Numbered from the stretch's first letter, positions 17,930-27,444 are shown. The stretch: DNA of 64,000 nt from Ferruginibacter sp. (GCA_019638485.1 JAHBTP010000003.1:62001-126000), one strand, 5' to 3'. The notes: generated by a model not told the origin, from the letters alone. Numbers and translations: made by a program.

Positions 17930-20329
17930 TCAACGATGAAACTGATACTGCAATGTGGCCAATAGTTGGCGAGGTGGAAGGGGGTTAATGCTGTAATTTT
18001 CATGTACATAATAATTATATACATTGGTTAGATTACTCAGCTTAGCCATAAAAGAAATATGCTTATAGGTATATCCCGCACTTACATCCACTAATGCAAA
18101 ACCTTTAACGAAAATCATCCTCGAATAATTTTGAGTTTGTCCCTCCTTATTATTCCACCCTGCATAGCGATTACCGGTATAATAGATTCCTGCTCCTACC
18201 TTAAGTCCTTTCAATTTCCCATCAAATGAATAGAAAAAACTACCATTGGCATTATGTGGAATGGTACCTACTAATTGCTCACCGGAAATATAGCTACCCA
18301 CAGTATTTGGAGTTTTAGAGAAGCGCATATCATTATAACTGTATCCTGCCATTATCTCTAACCCTTTTGCAGGTCTTCCGCTTATATCCAATTCAATACC
18401 TTTACTTTTTGTTTGTCCTACCAATTCCTGTAAAGCCGGATTACTATTAGGCGTAACACCATCCGGGCCGAACTGTGCGGTTTGAGCTAAATTGCTGTTT
18501 ACAATTATATACCCAATTACATTAACTGTTAAACCTCCTTTAAGAAAATCATTTTTTACTCCAGCTTCATACTGATTTATAAATGACGGATCCAGAATAT
18601 TCCCATCCACATCTGTAGCCTTCGGATTGGAAGAAAATGAATTAGCAAAACTTACAAAAAAGGAAGTTTTTGGAAAAGCTTTATACACGATACCAAGACG
18701 GGGAGAAAATGCGTTAAAATTCTTTGACTGTCCATATTTTACCTCACCATGCTGGTAATCAAATGTGTTTGAACCCGAAGCATTAAGTATTGACCAGCGC
18801 ATCCCCCCAAGTACTAAAATTTTATTAGAAAGGCTAATTAAATCCTGCAAATAGATACCTGTACGAGTTACCGGAGTTTTAACCATTGCAACAGCATTAG
18901 CACCGGGGATATCCAAACGTGGTGTAAATTTGGAATGATCCAATATATTATATTGATCATAAACTTTAGGATTATCAAAACTGGTGCTCTTTACCACTCC
19001 GTCTTCTAAATCCATACCGGTTAGTATCACATGTTCAATACTTCCTGTTTTGAATTTGCCGGTTAAATACACCTGGCCAAAGATGCTGTTGTTCCTTTCA
19101 TAAATTTTATTTAGAGGACGTTGCCAATCACCATTTAATGATGCCTGAATTCTTTCAGTAGAATAATAATCTCTTGTATAATCCTGATAATTTATGGAGG
19201 ATTTTAGATTCCAACTCTTCTTAAATCTATGTTCAAACAATATATAAGCAGTGGATTGTTGAACCTTATTATATTGCCATGGTGTTCCGTTAAATGTAGA
19301 TCGGGGCACATCAGGAATAATATTATTATCCAAAGAACCAATCCCGAAATCAGGAGTGTAATAATCATTCAAATAATCTGCAGTAATTAACAGAGAAGTC
19401 TTATTATTTATTTGATACTTTAAAGATGGGTTAACATAATATCTCCTGGAATGAACAATATCTTTAAAACTATTAGCCTTTTCATAAGTTCCGTTAATTC
19501 GAAAAGCTACCTTTTTACTTAATGGTCCATACAAATCAACCATGGGCTTCCACATATCATAACTTCCTGTTCGCAAAGCCACACTTCCACCATGCTGAAA
19601 CTTAGGTTCCTTTGTAATTAAATTGATAACACCTCCCGGCACCACCTCACCATATAAAATGGAAGCGCTTCCCTTTAGGATTTCAACCCTTTCCAATGAA
19701 CTCATTTCAGGGAAAGCCGATACATTAATCCGTGCACCATTTTTATAAAAATTATCCCCTTGCAAACGATAGCCCCGAGCAAAAAAGGTTTCTTGTGCAT
19801 TTCCACGGGTAGTAGATAAATACACTCCATTCACATTTCTAATCGCATCACTCAATTTTTGTACTTGTTGATTTTGTAAAACGGTATGGTTAATAACACT
19901 AAAACTTTGAGGCATATCAATAGGTGCCACAGGCATCCTACCTGTTAACACAGGCTGAAGATTAGGGCTTCTTCTCCCATCTATTACAATATTATCAAGC
20001 ATCTTAGCACTCATTGTAATCACAAAGTCTGCTCTTACATCGCGATTATTAACAGTAATCTGTTTTTCAACTGTTGACGTTCCAACCAATGAAATAACAA
20101 CGGTATAACTACCCGGGCTTAGATTTCTAAAATAAAAATCACCATCCTCATCTGTAATAGTAGAAATTCCTTTATTCTTCAAGGTTACTGAAACCCATGC
20201 TACTACCTTACCATCTACCGTTTTTACTGTACCTGAAATTTTCCCCCCATTTTCATCATTCGCAAGTGCTGACAAACAGGCCAGCATTCCAAAAACAAAA
20301 AGAAAAAACTTTATTTTAATGTTGAACAT
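17930..20329 (-). CDS. TonB-dependent (siderophore-type) outer-membrane receptor
   Basis: 799 residues. A signal peptide (MFNIKIKFFLFVFGMLACLSALA) is followed by a carboxypeptidase-regulatory-like domain (about 30-110, KISGTVKTVDGKVVAWVSVTL). A plug domain follows (SFSVINHTVLQNQQVQKLSDAI, then GSASILYGEVVPGGVINLITK), and then a beta-barrel ending in an aromatic-rich LLATLQYQFHR. The plug segments resemble FhuA/FecA-class siderophore receptors rather than SusC, and no SusD gene is adjacent. It imports its ligand with TonB-ExbBD energy. Iron-chelate uptake is likely but not proven. No clear Fur site was seen in the 329-bp upstream region. Confidence 0.92.
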   Translation of the reverse strand: MFNIKIKFFLFVFGMLACLSALANDENGGKISGTVKTVDGKVVAWVSVTLKNKGISTITDEDGDFYFRNLSPGSYTVVISLVGTSTVEKQITVNNRDVRADFVITMSAKMLDNIVIDGRRSPNLQPVLTGRMPVAPIDMPQSFSVINHTVLQNQQVQKLSDAIRNVNGVYLSTTRGNAQETFFARGYRLQGDNFYKNGARINVSAFPEMSSLERVEILKGSASILYGEVVPGGVINLITKEPKFQHGGSVALRTGSYDMWKPMVDLYGPLSKKVAFRINGTYEKANSFKDIVHSRRYYVNPSLKYQINNKTSLLITADYLNDYYTPDFGIGSLDNNIIPDVPRSTFNGTPWQYNKVQQSTAYILFEHRFKKSWNLKSSINYQDYTRDYYSTERIQASLNGDWQRPLNKIYERNNSIFGQVYLTGKFKTGSIEHVILTGMDLEDGVVKSTSFDNPKVYDQYNILDHSKFTPRLDIPGANAVAMVKTPVTRTGIYLQDLISLSNKILVLGGMRWSILNASGSNTFDYQHGEVKYGQSKNFNAFSPRLGIVYKAFPKTSFFVSFANSFSSNPKATDVDGNILDPSFINQYEAGVKNDFLKGGLTVNVIGYIIVNSNLAQTAQFGPDGVTPNSNPALQELVGQTKSKGIELDISGRPAKGLEIMAGYSYNDMRFSKTPNTVGSYISGEQLVGTIPHNANGSFFYSFDGKLKGLKVGAGIYYTGNRYAGWNNKEGQTQNYSRMIFVKGFALVDVSAGYTYKHISFMAKLSNLTNVYNYYVHENYSINPLPPRQLLATLQYQFHR

Positions 20330-20658
20330 AATATTTTTTAAAAATTAATCTTTATCCCAATCTATATCTGATAAAAAAATCAGCATCAGGAAACGCTTTC
20401 TCTTGTTATAAGTTAAACGCAGATAAAAGGTGGCACGAAATTAACATTAAAGAAATGGCGAGTATTACGAGTTTGGTAAATGGATTTACTATTTCAGAAA
20501 AATAGGTCTTTATGAAACTGCCTCTAATAGCAGCATACTATTAGTAAAATCATTTCTTCATTCTTGTATATTTGGAAAGGAAATAGCTCATGCATTGCTT
20601 TTCCATAAATGAAAGAAATACTATTTAATCTCCTGTGCTTAGGAAATAGAATAGTATT
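20330..20658. other. Intergenic region upstream of the TonB receptor
   Basis: 329 bp without a credible gene. The left part is the AT-rich leader of the TonB receptor. The right end holds the inverted repeat at 20615-20660 that probably terminates osmC-doxX. No riboswitch, tRNA or Fur-like operator could be recognised by eye. Confidence 0.6.
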
Positions 20659-20660
20659 TC
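20615..20660 (-). terminator. Inverted repeat ending osmC-doxX
   Basis: A perfect 11-bp repeat (GAAATACTATT 20615-20625, AATAGTATTTC 20650-20660) with a 24-nt loop overlaps the doxX stop codon and is followed on the minus strand by TTTC-ATTT. Terminator or 3'-end protecting hairpin. Confidence 0.5.
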
Positions 20661-21093
20661 ACTTTTGTTTGTGTTTTTCCAAAAAGGAATCTAACTCAAG
20701 CCATCTTGTTTTATTAACAGTGATCGCAAAGGCAGCAGTGGCAGCGGCAAAAACAGATGCATCAAATGCAGTTTTTATACCTGTGGAAAAAGTCATTGCC
20801 AACGCAAACAAAAGTAAAAGTGCGCCACTCAAAACAGCAAAGAAATTTGTCTTCCATCCAATAATTAAGAAGAGAGATAAAACTAACTCTGCAATTGTTG
20901 CCAAAATAGCTAAAGGAGCCACCAACTTTGCAGGTAGCCATGGCACTAATTGGAAAAGATAAGCTTTGAAATTTATCCATGTGCCCCAGGCCACATGATA
21001 ATGCCACATACCAAACCTATCTGCCACTGCAGAAAGGAATCCTGCAGAAACAGAAAGCCTCAATGCTAATCTAATTACCTTTTCAAACATCAT
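20659..21093 (-). CDS. DoxX family membrane protein
   Basis: 144 residues with four hydrophobic segments (around residues 5-20, 55-78, 82-102 and 105-125) and the DoxX-like N-terminal LRLSVSAGFLSAVADRFG. The first ATG overlaps the osmC stop as ATGA (4 nt), so translation is probably coupled. DoxX proteins are poorly understood small membrane proteins often linked to thiol or oxidative stress. Pairing with OsmC fits that theme, but no reaction can be named. Confidence 0.83.
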   Translation of the reverse strand: MMFEKVIRLALRLSVSAGFLSAVADRFGMWHYHVAWGTWINFKAYLFQLVPWLPAKLVAPLAILATIAELVLSLFLIIGWKTNFFAVLSGALLLLFALAMTFSTGIKTAFDASVFAAATAAFAITVNKTRWLELDSFLEKHKQK

Positions 21094-21509
21094 TCAAGCA
21101 CAGCCTCCATTGTAATATTTAAACTGAGCGCTTTACTAATAGGACAATTTTCTTTAGCTGCTTCAGCACATTCAAAAAATTTTTCTTTTGAGATTTTTGG
21201 CACTCTGGCTCTAAGTTTTAAGTGAGATTCTGTAAGTTCCAATTTATCAGGATTCATGGTTACCTCAGCATTTGCTTCAAGGAAATCAGGTGTAAACCCA
21301 GCCTTTCCTAAAATAAGGCTTAATGCCATTACAAAGCAACCTGCATGTGAAGCAGCTAATAATTCATCCGGGTTGGTACCTTGCCCGTTTTCAAAGCGTG
21401 AACTGAAAGAATAAGGCTTATTATCGAGCACCTTACTAAATGTAGAAATTTTCCCCTCTCCTTCCTTAATTGAACCGTTCCAAACGGCATTTGCTCTATG
21501 CGTTTTCAT
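21090..21509 (-). CDS. OsmC family peroxiredoxin-like protein
   Basis: 139 residues with the two OsmC/Ohr reactive cysteines: Cys58 in LLAASHAGCFVMALS and Cys122 in KENCPISKALS. Family members reduce organic hydroperoxides using a dithiol partner. SRFENGQGTNPDELLAAS is typical of the OsmC rather than the Ohr branch. It overlaps doxX by 4 nt and is the first gene of that two-gene operon, 84 nt downstream of a patatin gene. Confidence 0.92.
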   Translation of the reverse strand: MKTHRANAVWNGSIKEGEGKISTFSKVLDNKPYSFSSRFENGQGTNPDELLAASHAGCFVMALSLILGKAGFTPDFLEANAEVTMNPDKLELTESHLKLRARVPKISKEKFFECAEAAKENCPISKALSLNITMEAVLE

Positions 21510-21593
21510 AACTATATATTTTAAAATGATACTAATAATGCGAAAAAAACAACCTGCAGTTCATCCGATATACTTCCATTTACCTCTTTACAC

Positions 21594-22508
21594 TCAGGTT
21601 TGGCTAGACTTGATTTCACTCATATTCATATTACGCTGTTCTGCATATTTAAAACCTTCTTCCCACCATTCAGCCATTAACCTTTTATCAAAAACAAGGG
21701 GGTTGGTAGTTAAAATGGTTGGGGTATAATAAAAATTTAAGATTGCATTATGTTGTGCAGCAACAAACTTGCCAATTCTAATATTCTGCCTTTCAATTCT
21801 ATCTGCCATATAGGTATGAATACTGGTAAGTAAGGCAAATGCATTTTTTGATGATAGCCGGTTTGCAAAAGTTACTTCTGTATGCAGCACAATCACATCA
21901 ACCACATTAGCTCCCCTTTTAATAGCTTCTTCAATGGGCACCATACTGGCAAACCCACCATCAGCATATTCACATCCATTTTTTTTTGCAAGGCTCATAA
22001 AGGGAGTAAAATTGGCAGAAATCCATACCCAATCACAAAATTCTTTGTAATTAAAATCTCTAATAGATTTATATTCTACCTCATCCAATGACAAATTGGA
22101 AACGGTTACCACCACATCCTTATCTGAAGATCTTAATTCATTAAATTCCTCTTCAGTAAAAGTTTTAGTAATTAGCTTTCGTAAATTAAAACTCTCACCA
22201 AAGGTTTTAGTTCTTTTGATAAAGCTGATTAAAACATTCAGGTGGTTAATTCCGATTTGTTTAAATCCAAATCGATCTTGTTTTATTGTAAAGGGGCTAC
22301 TACTAAAAATACTATTTTGATTTACAGAAGTATATACTTCTTTTATTTTAGAAACCTTTCCTAAAGCTAAATGTGATGCTAACAAACTGCCGGTTGAAGT
22401 TCCAACGAAAATATCGTAATCATACTTCTTCTCTTGTATCAGATATTGTGCAACTCCTCCGGCAAAAGCGCCCTTACTGCCGCCTCCTGAAATGACCAAT
22501 GCTCTCAT
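21594..22508 (-). CDS. Patatin-like phospholipase
   Basis: 304 residues. The oxyanion motif GGGSKGAFAGG lies at residues 8-18, the nucleophile elbow GTSTG at 36-40 (Ser38), and the catalytic Asp in the YADGGFASMVPIEEA motif at about residue 185. The Ser-Asp dyad is therefore complete and lipid acyl hydrolase activity is expected. No signal peptide is visible, so it probably acts in the cytoplasm or on the inner membrane face. Single gene between acnA and osmC on the same strand. Confidence 0.9.
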   Translation of the reverse strand: MRALVISGGGSKGAFAGGVAQYLIQEKKYDYDIFVGTSTGSLLASHLALGKVSKIKEVYTSVNQNSIFSSSPFTIKQDRFGFKQIGINHLNVLISFIKRTKTFGESFNLRKLITKTFTEEEFNELRSSDKDVVVTVSNLSLDEVEYKSIRDFNYKEFCDWVWISANFTPFMSLAKKNGCEYADGGFASMVPIEEAIKRGANVVDVIVLHTEVTFANRLSSKNAFALLTSIHTYMADRIERQNIRIGKFVAAQHNAILNFYYTPTILTTNPLVFDKRLMAEWWEEGFKYAEQRNMNMSEIKSSQT

Positions 22509-22584
22509 TTAAATCCGTTGATGATAAACAATATTTTTTTATAAAATATTTACATCTCCCAAAAAACCTATACACTAATAGAAA

Positions 22585-22605
22585 TGCCCGGTAGGAACCC
22601 GGGCA
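22585..22605 (-). terminator. Terminator after acnA
   Basis: TGCCCGG (22585-22591) pairs with CCGGGCA (22599-22605) around a 7-nt loop, 6 nt past the acnA stop. The downstream minus-strand tract is only TTTCTATT, so the T run is weak. Confidence 0.55.
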
Positions 22606-22611
22606 ATTCTA

Positions 22612-25389
22612 TTAACTCTTTTTCAAATAATCTCTCAATACATATTGAAGAATACCATCGTTTTTAAAATATTCTATTTCAATAGCAGAGTCTAACCTCG
22701 CTTTCACTTTAAAGTTAGTTACCTTTCCTGAAGGATGAACGGCTTTTACTTCAAGTGTTTTGTGCGGTACAAGGTCCTTAGCCAATCCACTTATAGAAAA
22801 ACTCTCAGTGCCATCTAATCCCAATTTCTCAGCATTTTCTCCATTTGTAAAAATAAGCGGAGCCACGCCCATTCCCACTAAATTACTTCGGTGAATGCGT
22901 TCAAAACTTTCTGCAATCACTGCTTTAATACCCAGCAAGTAGGTTCCTTTTGCAGCCCAATCGCGAGATGAACCAGAACCATATTCTTTACCAGCCAGAA
23001 CAATTAATGGCGTTTTTTCTTTTTGATAAGCCATAGCAACATCAAAAACTGTTTTTACTTCATTTGTAGGCAGATAGCGACTATATCCTCCTTCTTTATC
23101 TGTAATCTTGTTTTTAATACGAACGTTAGCAAATGTTCCCCTCATCATTACTTCATGGTTTCCTCTTCGAGAACCGTATGAATTAAAATCAGCTTTTTCT
23201 ACTCCTTTAGATTTCAAATACTGCCCTGCAGCACTATCTTCTTTAAATGACCCGGCAGGTGAGATATGATCAGTAGTAACAGAATCTCCTAAATATAATA
23301 AAACACGTGCATCTTTAATATCCACAACAGGGTTTGGTTCAGCCTTCAAATTTTCAAAAAATGGTGCTTCTCTCACATAAGTTGAATCTTTTTGCCATTC
23401 AAAATTTTGCTCAATGTTCACCTCAAGGTTTTTCCAATCTTCAGCACCATCAAAAATTACATCATACACTTCTTTAAAGTCACTCTGTTTAACACATTCA
23501 TTAATAGTTTTCTGAATCTCCTCACGGCTTGGCCAAATATCTCGTAAATAAACAGGGCTTCCATTGGGATCGAAAGATATAGGGTCATGAATTAGATCTA
23601 CATCTACTCTTCCCACTAAAGCATAAGCCACAACTAACATGGGTGACATTAAAAAATTCATCTTTGTTTGTGGGTGTACACGAGCTTCAAAATTTCTATT
23701 CCCCGAAAGCACAGAAGCTACTACTAATTCTCCTTTATCTACCGCCTCTGCAATATGATTAGGTAAAGGGCCTGAATTACCAATACACGAAGTGCAACCA
23801 TACCCCACAGTATGAAAGCGAAGTGCATTAAGATCTTCATTCAATCCTGAGCGTTCAAGGTATTGAGTAACAACTTTGGACCCGGGAGCCAGAGATGTTT
23901 TCACCCATGATTTTGTTCGCAATCCTCTGGCTACTGCATTTCGTGCCAGCAGTCCGGCTCCAACCATTACTGCCGGATTAGAGGTATTGGTACAACTGGT
24001 AATAGCAGCAATAGCGATGCATCCATCACTTAACACAAATTCTTGATTGCGATATTTTACTCTTACAGCATGCAATCCATCTTGAATTACTTCTGCAGGA
24101 ATAGTATCTCCTTCTTTAGGAACTTGTCCAAAAGTAAATTCAGTACCGGAGCCTCCCTCACTAACAAAATTGCACACTCTTCGCTTTTCTATATCTGTAT
24201 ATTCTCTGCTATATTCCTTTTCCATCAGCTCTGCAAACTTGGTAGCCAAATTTTTAACGAGGATTTTATCTTGTGGGCGTTTAGGGCCGGAAACAGTTGG
24301 CTCTAATGTTGATAAATCTAACTCAACAATAGAAGAATAATTGATTTCTTCATTTCCGGTTCGCCATAATAAATTTTCCCTGCAATAGGTTTCCACAATT
24401 TTTATTTGCTCTTCAGACCGATTGGTAGATCGCATATATTCAATAGTACGATTATCAATAGGAAAATAAGTAACCGTGCACCCAAACTCAGGAGACATAT
24501 TCCCGATTGTTGCTCTATCCGTTACCGTTAGATTATTTAATCCATCTCCAAAAACTTCAACAAATTTTCCAACAACGCCCGTGTCACGCAATACTTTAGT
24601 TATTGACAACACCAAATCGGTTGCCGTACATTCATTTGGAATCTTTCCGGTTAATTTTAGTCCAACTACTTCCGGACAAGAAAAGAAAATAGGCTGGCCA
24701 AGCATCGCAGCTTCGGCTTCAATACCTCCAACTCCCCATGCCACAACCCCAATTCCATTAACCATGGGCGTGTGAGAATCAGTACCTACCAAGGTATCAG
24801 GAAATAACCAACCATCGCGAGAAGTAATTCCCTTTGCTAAATATTCGAGGTTTACCTGGTGGCATATCCCCATCCCCGGTGGAACAACAGTAAAATTATT
24901 CAACCCTTTCTGTGCCCACTTCAACAATTCATAGCGCTCCTTATTCCGCTTAAACTCCAATTCAACATTTCTATCATAAGCATAATTGGTTCCAAAATAA
25001 TCTACCTGCACAGAGTGATCAATAATTAAATCAACAGGAATAGCAGGATTAATCTTTTGGCCATCCTTACCATGACGCACAAATTCCGCACGTAGTGATG
25101 CCATATCAACCACAGCGGGCACACCTGTAAAGTCCTGCATCAAAATGCGTGCAGGCATAAATGGAATATCTTTGTCGGGAGGAGTGGGCGACCAATGTTT
25201 TAAAGTGTCTAAATGTTCATCGGTAATACTAAAACCATCATAATGCCTCAGCACATTCTCCAATAGAATACGAATACTAAAAGGCAAATGATTGATTTTT
25301 GATTCTCCTAAATCTTTTAATGAACAATATTGGTAACTCTTATTCCCAATATTGATTTTCTTTACTGATTTTGCTTTCTCGTAACTCAT
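22612..25389 (-). CDS. acnA: Aconitate hydratase (AcnA/IRP type)
   Basis: 925 residues. It isomerises citrate to isocitrate in the TCA cycle using a 4Fe-4S cluster. The three cluster cysteines are at about residues 466 (SCTNTSNPAVM), 532 and 535 (GYGCTSCIGNSGPL). Other marks are DSHTPMVNGIGVVAWGVGGIEA and the swivel-domain motif KEYGSGSSRDWAAKGTYLLG. The length matches AcnA rather than AcnB. It stands alone between the patatin and the cupredoxin operon, with terminators on both sides. Confidence 0.97.
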   Translation of the reverse strand: MSYEKAKSVKKINIGNKSYQYCSLKDLGESKINHLPFSIRILLENVLRHYDGFSITDEHLDTLKHWSPTPPDKDIPFMPARILMQDFTGVPAVVDMASLRAEFVRHGKDGQKINPAIPVDLIIDHSVQVDYFGTNYAYDRNVELEFKRNKERYELLKWAQKGLNNFTVVPPGMGICHQVNLEYLAKGITSRDGWLFPDTLVGTDSHTPMVNGIGVVAWGVGGIEAEAAMLGQPIFFSCPEVVGLKLTGKIPNECTATDLVLSITKVLRDTGVVGKFVEVFGDGLNNLTVTDRATIGNMSPEFGCTVTYFPIDNRTIEYMRSTNRSEEQIKIVETYCRENLLWRTGNEEINYSSIVELDLSTLEPTVSGPKRPQDKILVKNLATKFAELMEKEYSREYTDIEKRRVCNFVSEGGSGTEFTFGQVPKEGDTIPAEVIQDGLHAVRVKYRNQEFVLSDGCIAIAAITSCTNTSNPAVMVGAGLLARNAVARGLRTKSWVKTSLAPGSKVVTQYLERSGLNEDLNALRFHTVGYGCTSCIGNSGPLPNHIAEAVDKGELVVASVLSGNRNFEARVHPQTKMNFLMSPMLVVAYALVGRVDVDLIHDPISFDPNGSPVYLRDIWPSREEIQKTINECVKQSDFKEVYDVIFDGAEDWKNLEVNIEQNFEWQKDSTYVREAPFFENLKAEPNPVVDIKDARVLLYLGDSVTTDHISPAGSFKEDSAAGQYLKSKGVEKADFNSYGSRRGNHEVMMRGTFANVRIKNKITDKEGGYSRYLPTNEVKTVFDVAMAYQKEKTPLIVLAGKEYGSGSSRDWAAKGTYLLGIKAVIAESFERIHRSNLVGMGVAPLIFTNGENAEKLGLDGTESFSISGLAKDLVPHKTLEVKAVHPSGKVTNFKVKARLDSAIEIEYFKNDGILQYVLRDYLKKS

Positions 25390-25770
25390 AAATTCAAACT
25401 ATAAGGTTCAAAAAAATTAAAAAAATCACAGCATATACACGCAAATTCTCAACTTTAAATCATCTATACCGAACTAACTAACTTTACTAATTTACGATAA
25501 ATATCCTATTGTTATTAAAATCTCTATCCTACCTGCATTACATGCTAATAATTACCTGTTTTTAAAAAGAATTATATCGTGAAAGTTAATAATTTCCTCC
25601 TGCGATGATAACAAATGTCCAACAATTTCGATAAGACAAATAAAAAAACCGGAGAGACTTAAAATTTCAACCAAACAAAACCAAAAAACACAACAACACA
25701 TATCAATCACTATCTCTCCGGTGTTAATTCTTAAAGCCATTGAATGACTTGCAATAAATCTAAAATTCAA
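25390..25770. other. Intergenic region between the cupredoxin gene and acnA
   Basis: 381 bp. It contains the long-loop terminator of the cupredoxin operon (25642-25722) and the AT-rich acnA upstream region. A 72-codon open frame at 25552-25770 on the minus strand runs through the terminator and is rejected as a gene. Confidence 0.6.
25642..25722 (-). terminator. Long-loop terminator of the DUF4142/cupredoxin operon
   Basis: ACCGGAGAGA (25648-25657) and TCTCTCCGGT (25713-25722) form a perfect 10-bp stem. On the minus strand it is followed directly by seven Ts. The loop is 55 nt and unusually G/T-rich, far longer than the 3-8 nt of ordinary intrinsic terminators. It starts about 48 nt past the cupredoxin stop. 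Confidence 0.65.
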
Positions 25771-26139
25771 CTAAGGAACCACAATTCTTCCTTTCATCAC
25801 TATATGCAGGCTACAATAATAATCAGCGCTTTTATCGGGAACAAACGACCATGATTCATCTGTATTTAAATTAGGAGAAGCCCAGGCACTATCTATTTGA
25901 GTAGCATTATGCTGAACAATATCCCGGTTAATAAATAACACAGTATCACCTTTATTTATGGTAAGCAAATCAGGATTAAACTTCATCTGTTCTATAATAA
26001 CAGTATCCGTTTTTGGACTTGTAGCTACGCTTGATGCCGATTCCGGTGTTGCATTTTTATCCCCACCTGAATTACATCCTGCCATGAATAAGGCAATGCA
26101 GGACATAATCAAACCGGCTTTTTTAAAATTAGTACTCAT
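25771..26139 (-). CDS. Cupredoxin (plastocyanin/azurin-like) lipoprotein
   Basis: 122 residues. The N-terminal helix ends in a lipobox-like FMAGC (Cys22), so it is probably a lipoprotein. A Ser/Thr/Ala-rich linker leads to a cupredoxin fold. Type 1 copper ligands are visible: His in VQHNATQID, then Cys109, His112 and Met115 in YYCSLHIVMKG. It should carry one electron in the periplasm or at the outer membrane. It starts 6 nt after a DUF4142 gene with which it is surely co-transcribed. The electron donor and acceptor are unknown. Confidence 0.88.
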   Translation of the reverse strand: MSTNFKKAGLIMSCIALFMAGCNSGGDKNATPESASSVATSPKTDTVIIEQMKFNPDLLTINKGDTVLFINRDIVQHNATQIDSAWASPNLNTDESWSFVPDKSADYYCSLHIVMKGRIVVP

Positions 26140-26145
26140 TTCTAT

Positions 26146-26685
26146 TTATTTAAGACCTTTTTGAACCATTTTTGAATGCTCAAGGTGTGTTTTTAATGTA
26201 GGCAATACTTTTACTAACAGACCTTTTAATTCAGCATTTTGTGCTTGTGGAATTAATATTGTTTCAACTGCGTTTATTACTGCTTCATGGTAAGCCACTT
26301 CATTATCTATATAAGCTTTATTGAATGCTTTACCTGATGCTTTGTTTAAAGTAGCTGTGGTTGTTTTAGCCCCTTCCAATAATGATTTTGTCATTGAATT
26401 GGTTTTAGGTGTTACTCCTAATTTTTTTGCCAACTTAGTACACAAATCAATTACGCTAAGGTGGTCGTTCTTCATGGTGTTTGCAAAATCCAAAATAGCC
26501 TTATCTTTTGATTTCTTCTGTGCAATTAAAGCATAGTCAACATCTATTTGATTAGCAGTAACAGCAATAGAGGCAATTTCAGGATCTGTAAATTTCTGAT
26601 CCTTCTGAGCATAACCGGTTTGTGAAGTGAACAAAGAAAAAACTAACATCCCACAAAACAGGGACATATTCTTCAACGTTTTCAT
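26146..26685 (-). CDS. DUF4142 (ferritin-like helical) exported protein
   Basis: 179 residues with a signal peptide (...CGMLVFSLFTSQTGYA). An all-helical DUF4142 domain follows, marked by FTDPEIASIAVTANQIDVDYA, FANTMKNDHLSVIDLCTKLA and ANEVAYHEAVINAVE-type segments. The last reads DNEVAYHEAVINAVE here. Conserved His/Glu/Asp positions suggest metal binding, but the function of the family is not established. It pairs with a copper protein 6 nt downstream, which suggests a joint periplasmic role in metal or redox stress. That role is inference. Confidence 0.85.
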   Translation of the reverse strand: MKTLKNMSLFCGMLVFSLFTSQTGYAQKDQKFTDPEIASIAVTANQIDVDYALIAQKKSKDKAILDFANTMKNDHLSVIDLCTKLAKKLGVTPKTNSMTKSLLEGAKTTTATLNKASGKAFNKAYIDNEVAYHEAVINAVETILIPQAQNAELKGLLVKVLPTLKTHLEHSKMVQKGLK

Positions 26686-26967
26686 TTTTTTTGTTTTTTA
26701 ATAATGATTATAAAATAAAAGCAATCCACATGTAACACTTCTGTACTTAACTTAAACAGAAGCTTACAAAAATCTTTAAATAAGGGGTCAGAAATCAAGT
26801 GGGACTAAACTCACATAAAAGGTGATACCACTTATTATAGTGTTGATTAATCAGATGTTTAACTATATAAAACATGACACTTAACATACATTTTCTCTTC
26901 AAAAATTCATTTTATCCTGATGATGAGGTTCATTAAATTATTATCTATCATTTATAAACCTCATTAT

Positions 26968-27276
26968 TTATTTACTTACTTCACATTTAAAATTTTTAAG
27001 CACCTTAGTATATACACCATCAGGAGTAAGCCTCATTGTTAGCTTAACAATATTCAGGCCATTCATTTCAAAAAGTGAGAAATCAAAATAAATATTGTAC
27101 AAATTCTTTAATGGCTGTTGTTCAACCGCGCTGTAAAGGATGCGACGTATAGAATAAAATATGCTGGTTACTTTATTAAATAGTAAGCAACCCCTGCCTC
27201 TACCATTAGTATTAAATCTGGATAAAATCAGACTAGCCCAATTGAACATTCCAATATTGTTCATGAAACCAAACAT
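26968..27276 (-). CDS. Hypothetical protein (uncertain)
   Basis: I do not recognise this 102-residue frame. I take the start as ATG at 27276 because a full TAnnTTTG box sits at 27303-27310, inside a longer version of the frame that would begin at TTG 27327. The C-terminal half (NIYFDFSLFEMNGLNIVKL, then TMRLTPDGVYTKVL) looks protein-like. The N-terminal half is rich in Asn, Arg and Phe and less convincing. It could be a lineage-specific gene or the remnant of a longer one. No neighbour is close enough to suggest an operon. Confidence 0.35.
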   Translation of the reverse strand: MFGFMNNIGMFNWASLILSRFNTNGRGRGCLLFNKVTSIFYSIRRILYSAVEQQPLKNLYNIYFDFSLFEMNGLNIVKLTMRLTPDGVYTKVLKNFKCEVSK

Positions 27277-27302
27277 AACAAGTAGATTGCTTCTTAGTAA
27301 TG

Positions 27303-27310
27303 CAAACCTA
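27303..27310 (-). promoter_or_regulatory. -7 box upstream of the hypothetical 26968-27276 gene
   Basis: The minus strand reads TAGGTTTG, a full match. A TTTTTTG at about 27325-27331 is a possible -33 element, but the 14-bp spacer is shorter than usual. It decides in favour of the ATG at 27276. Confidence 0.4.
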
Positions 27311-27444
27311 CACTTGTAATGAATCAAAAAATATGCCAGCGATTAAAAAATAAAATGGTGTTGTTTAATTACTCCGCTTTTCAACAACTATGTAATAGGA
27401 TGTTCATTAATGAAAAGAAACATTAAAACCATTTATACAAAAAC

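Noticed and set aside
20330..20608. A riboswitch or Fur operator upstream of the TonB receptor
   Set aside because: No B12-box, Fur-like palindrome or conserved aptamer core could be recognised by eye.
25552..25770. A 72-codon minus-strand frame after the cupredoxin gene
   Set aside because: It runs through both arms and the T run of a terminator hairpin; the composition is that of the G/T-rich loop, not of a protein.
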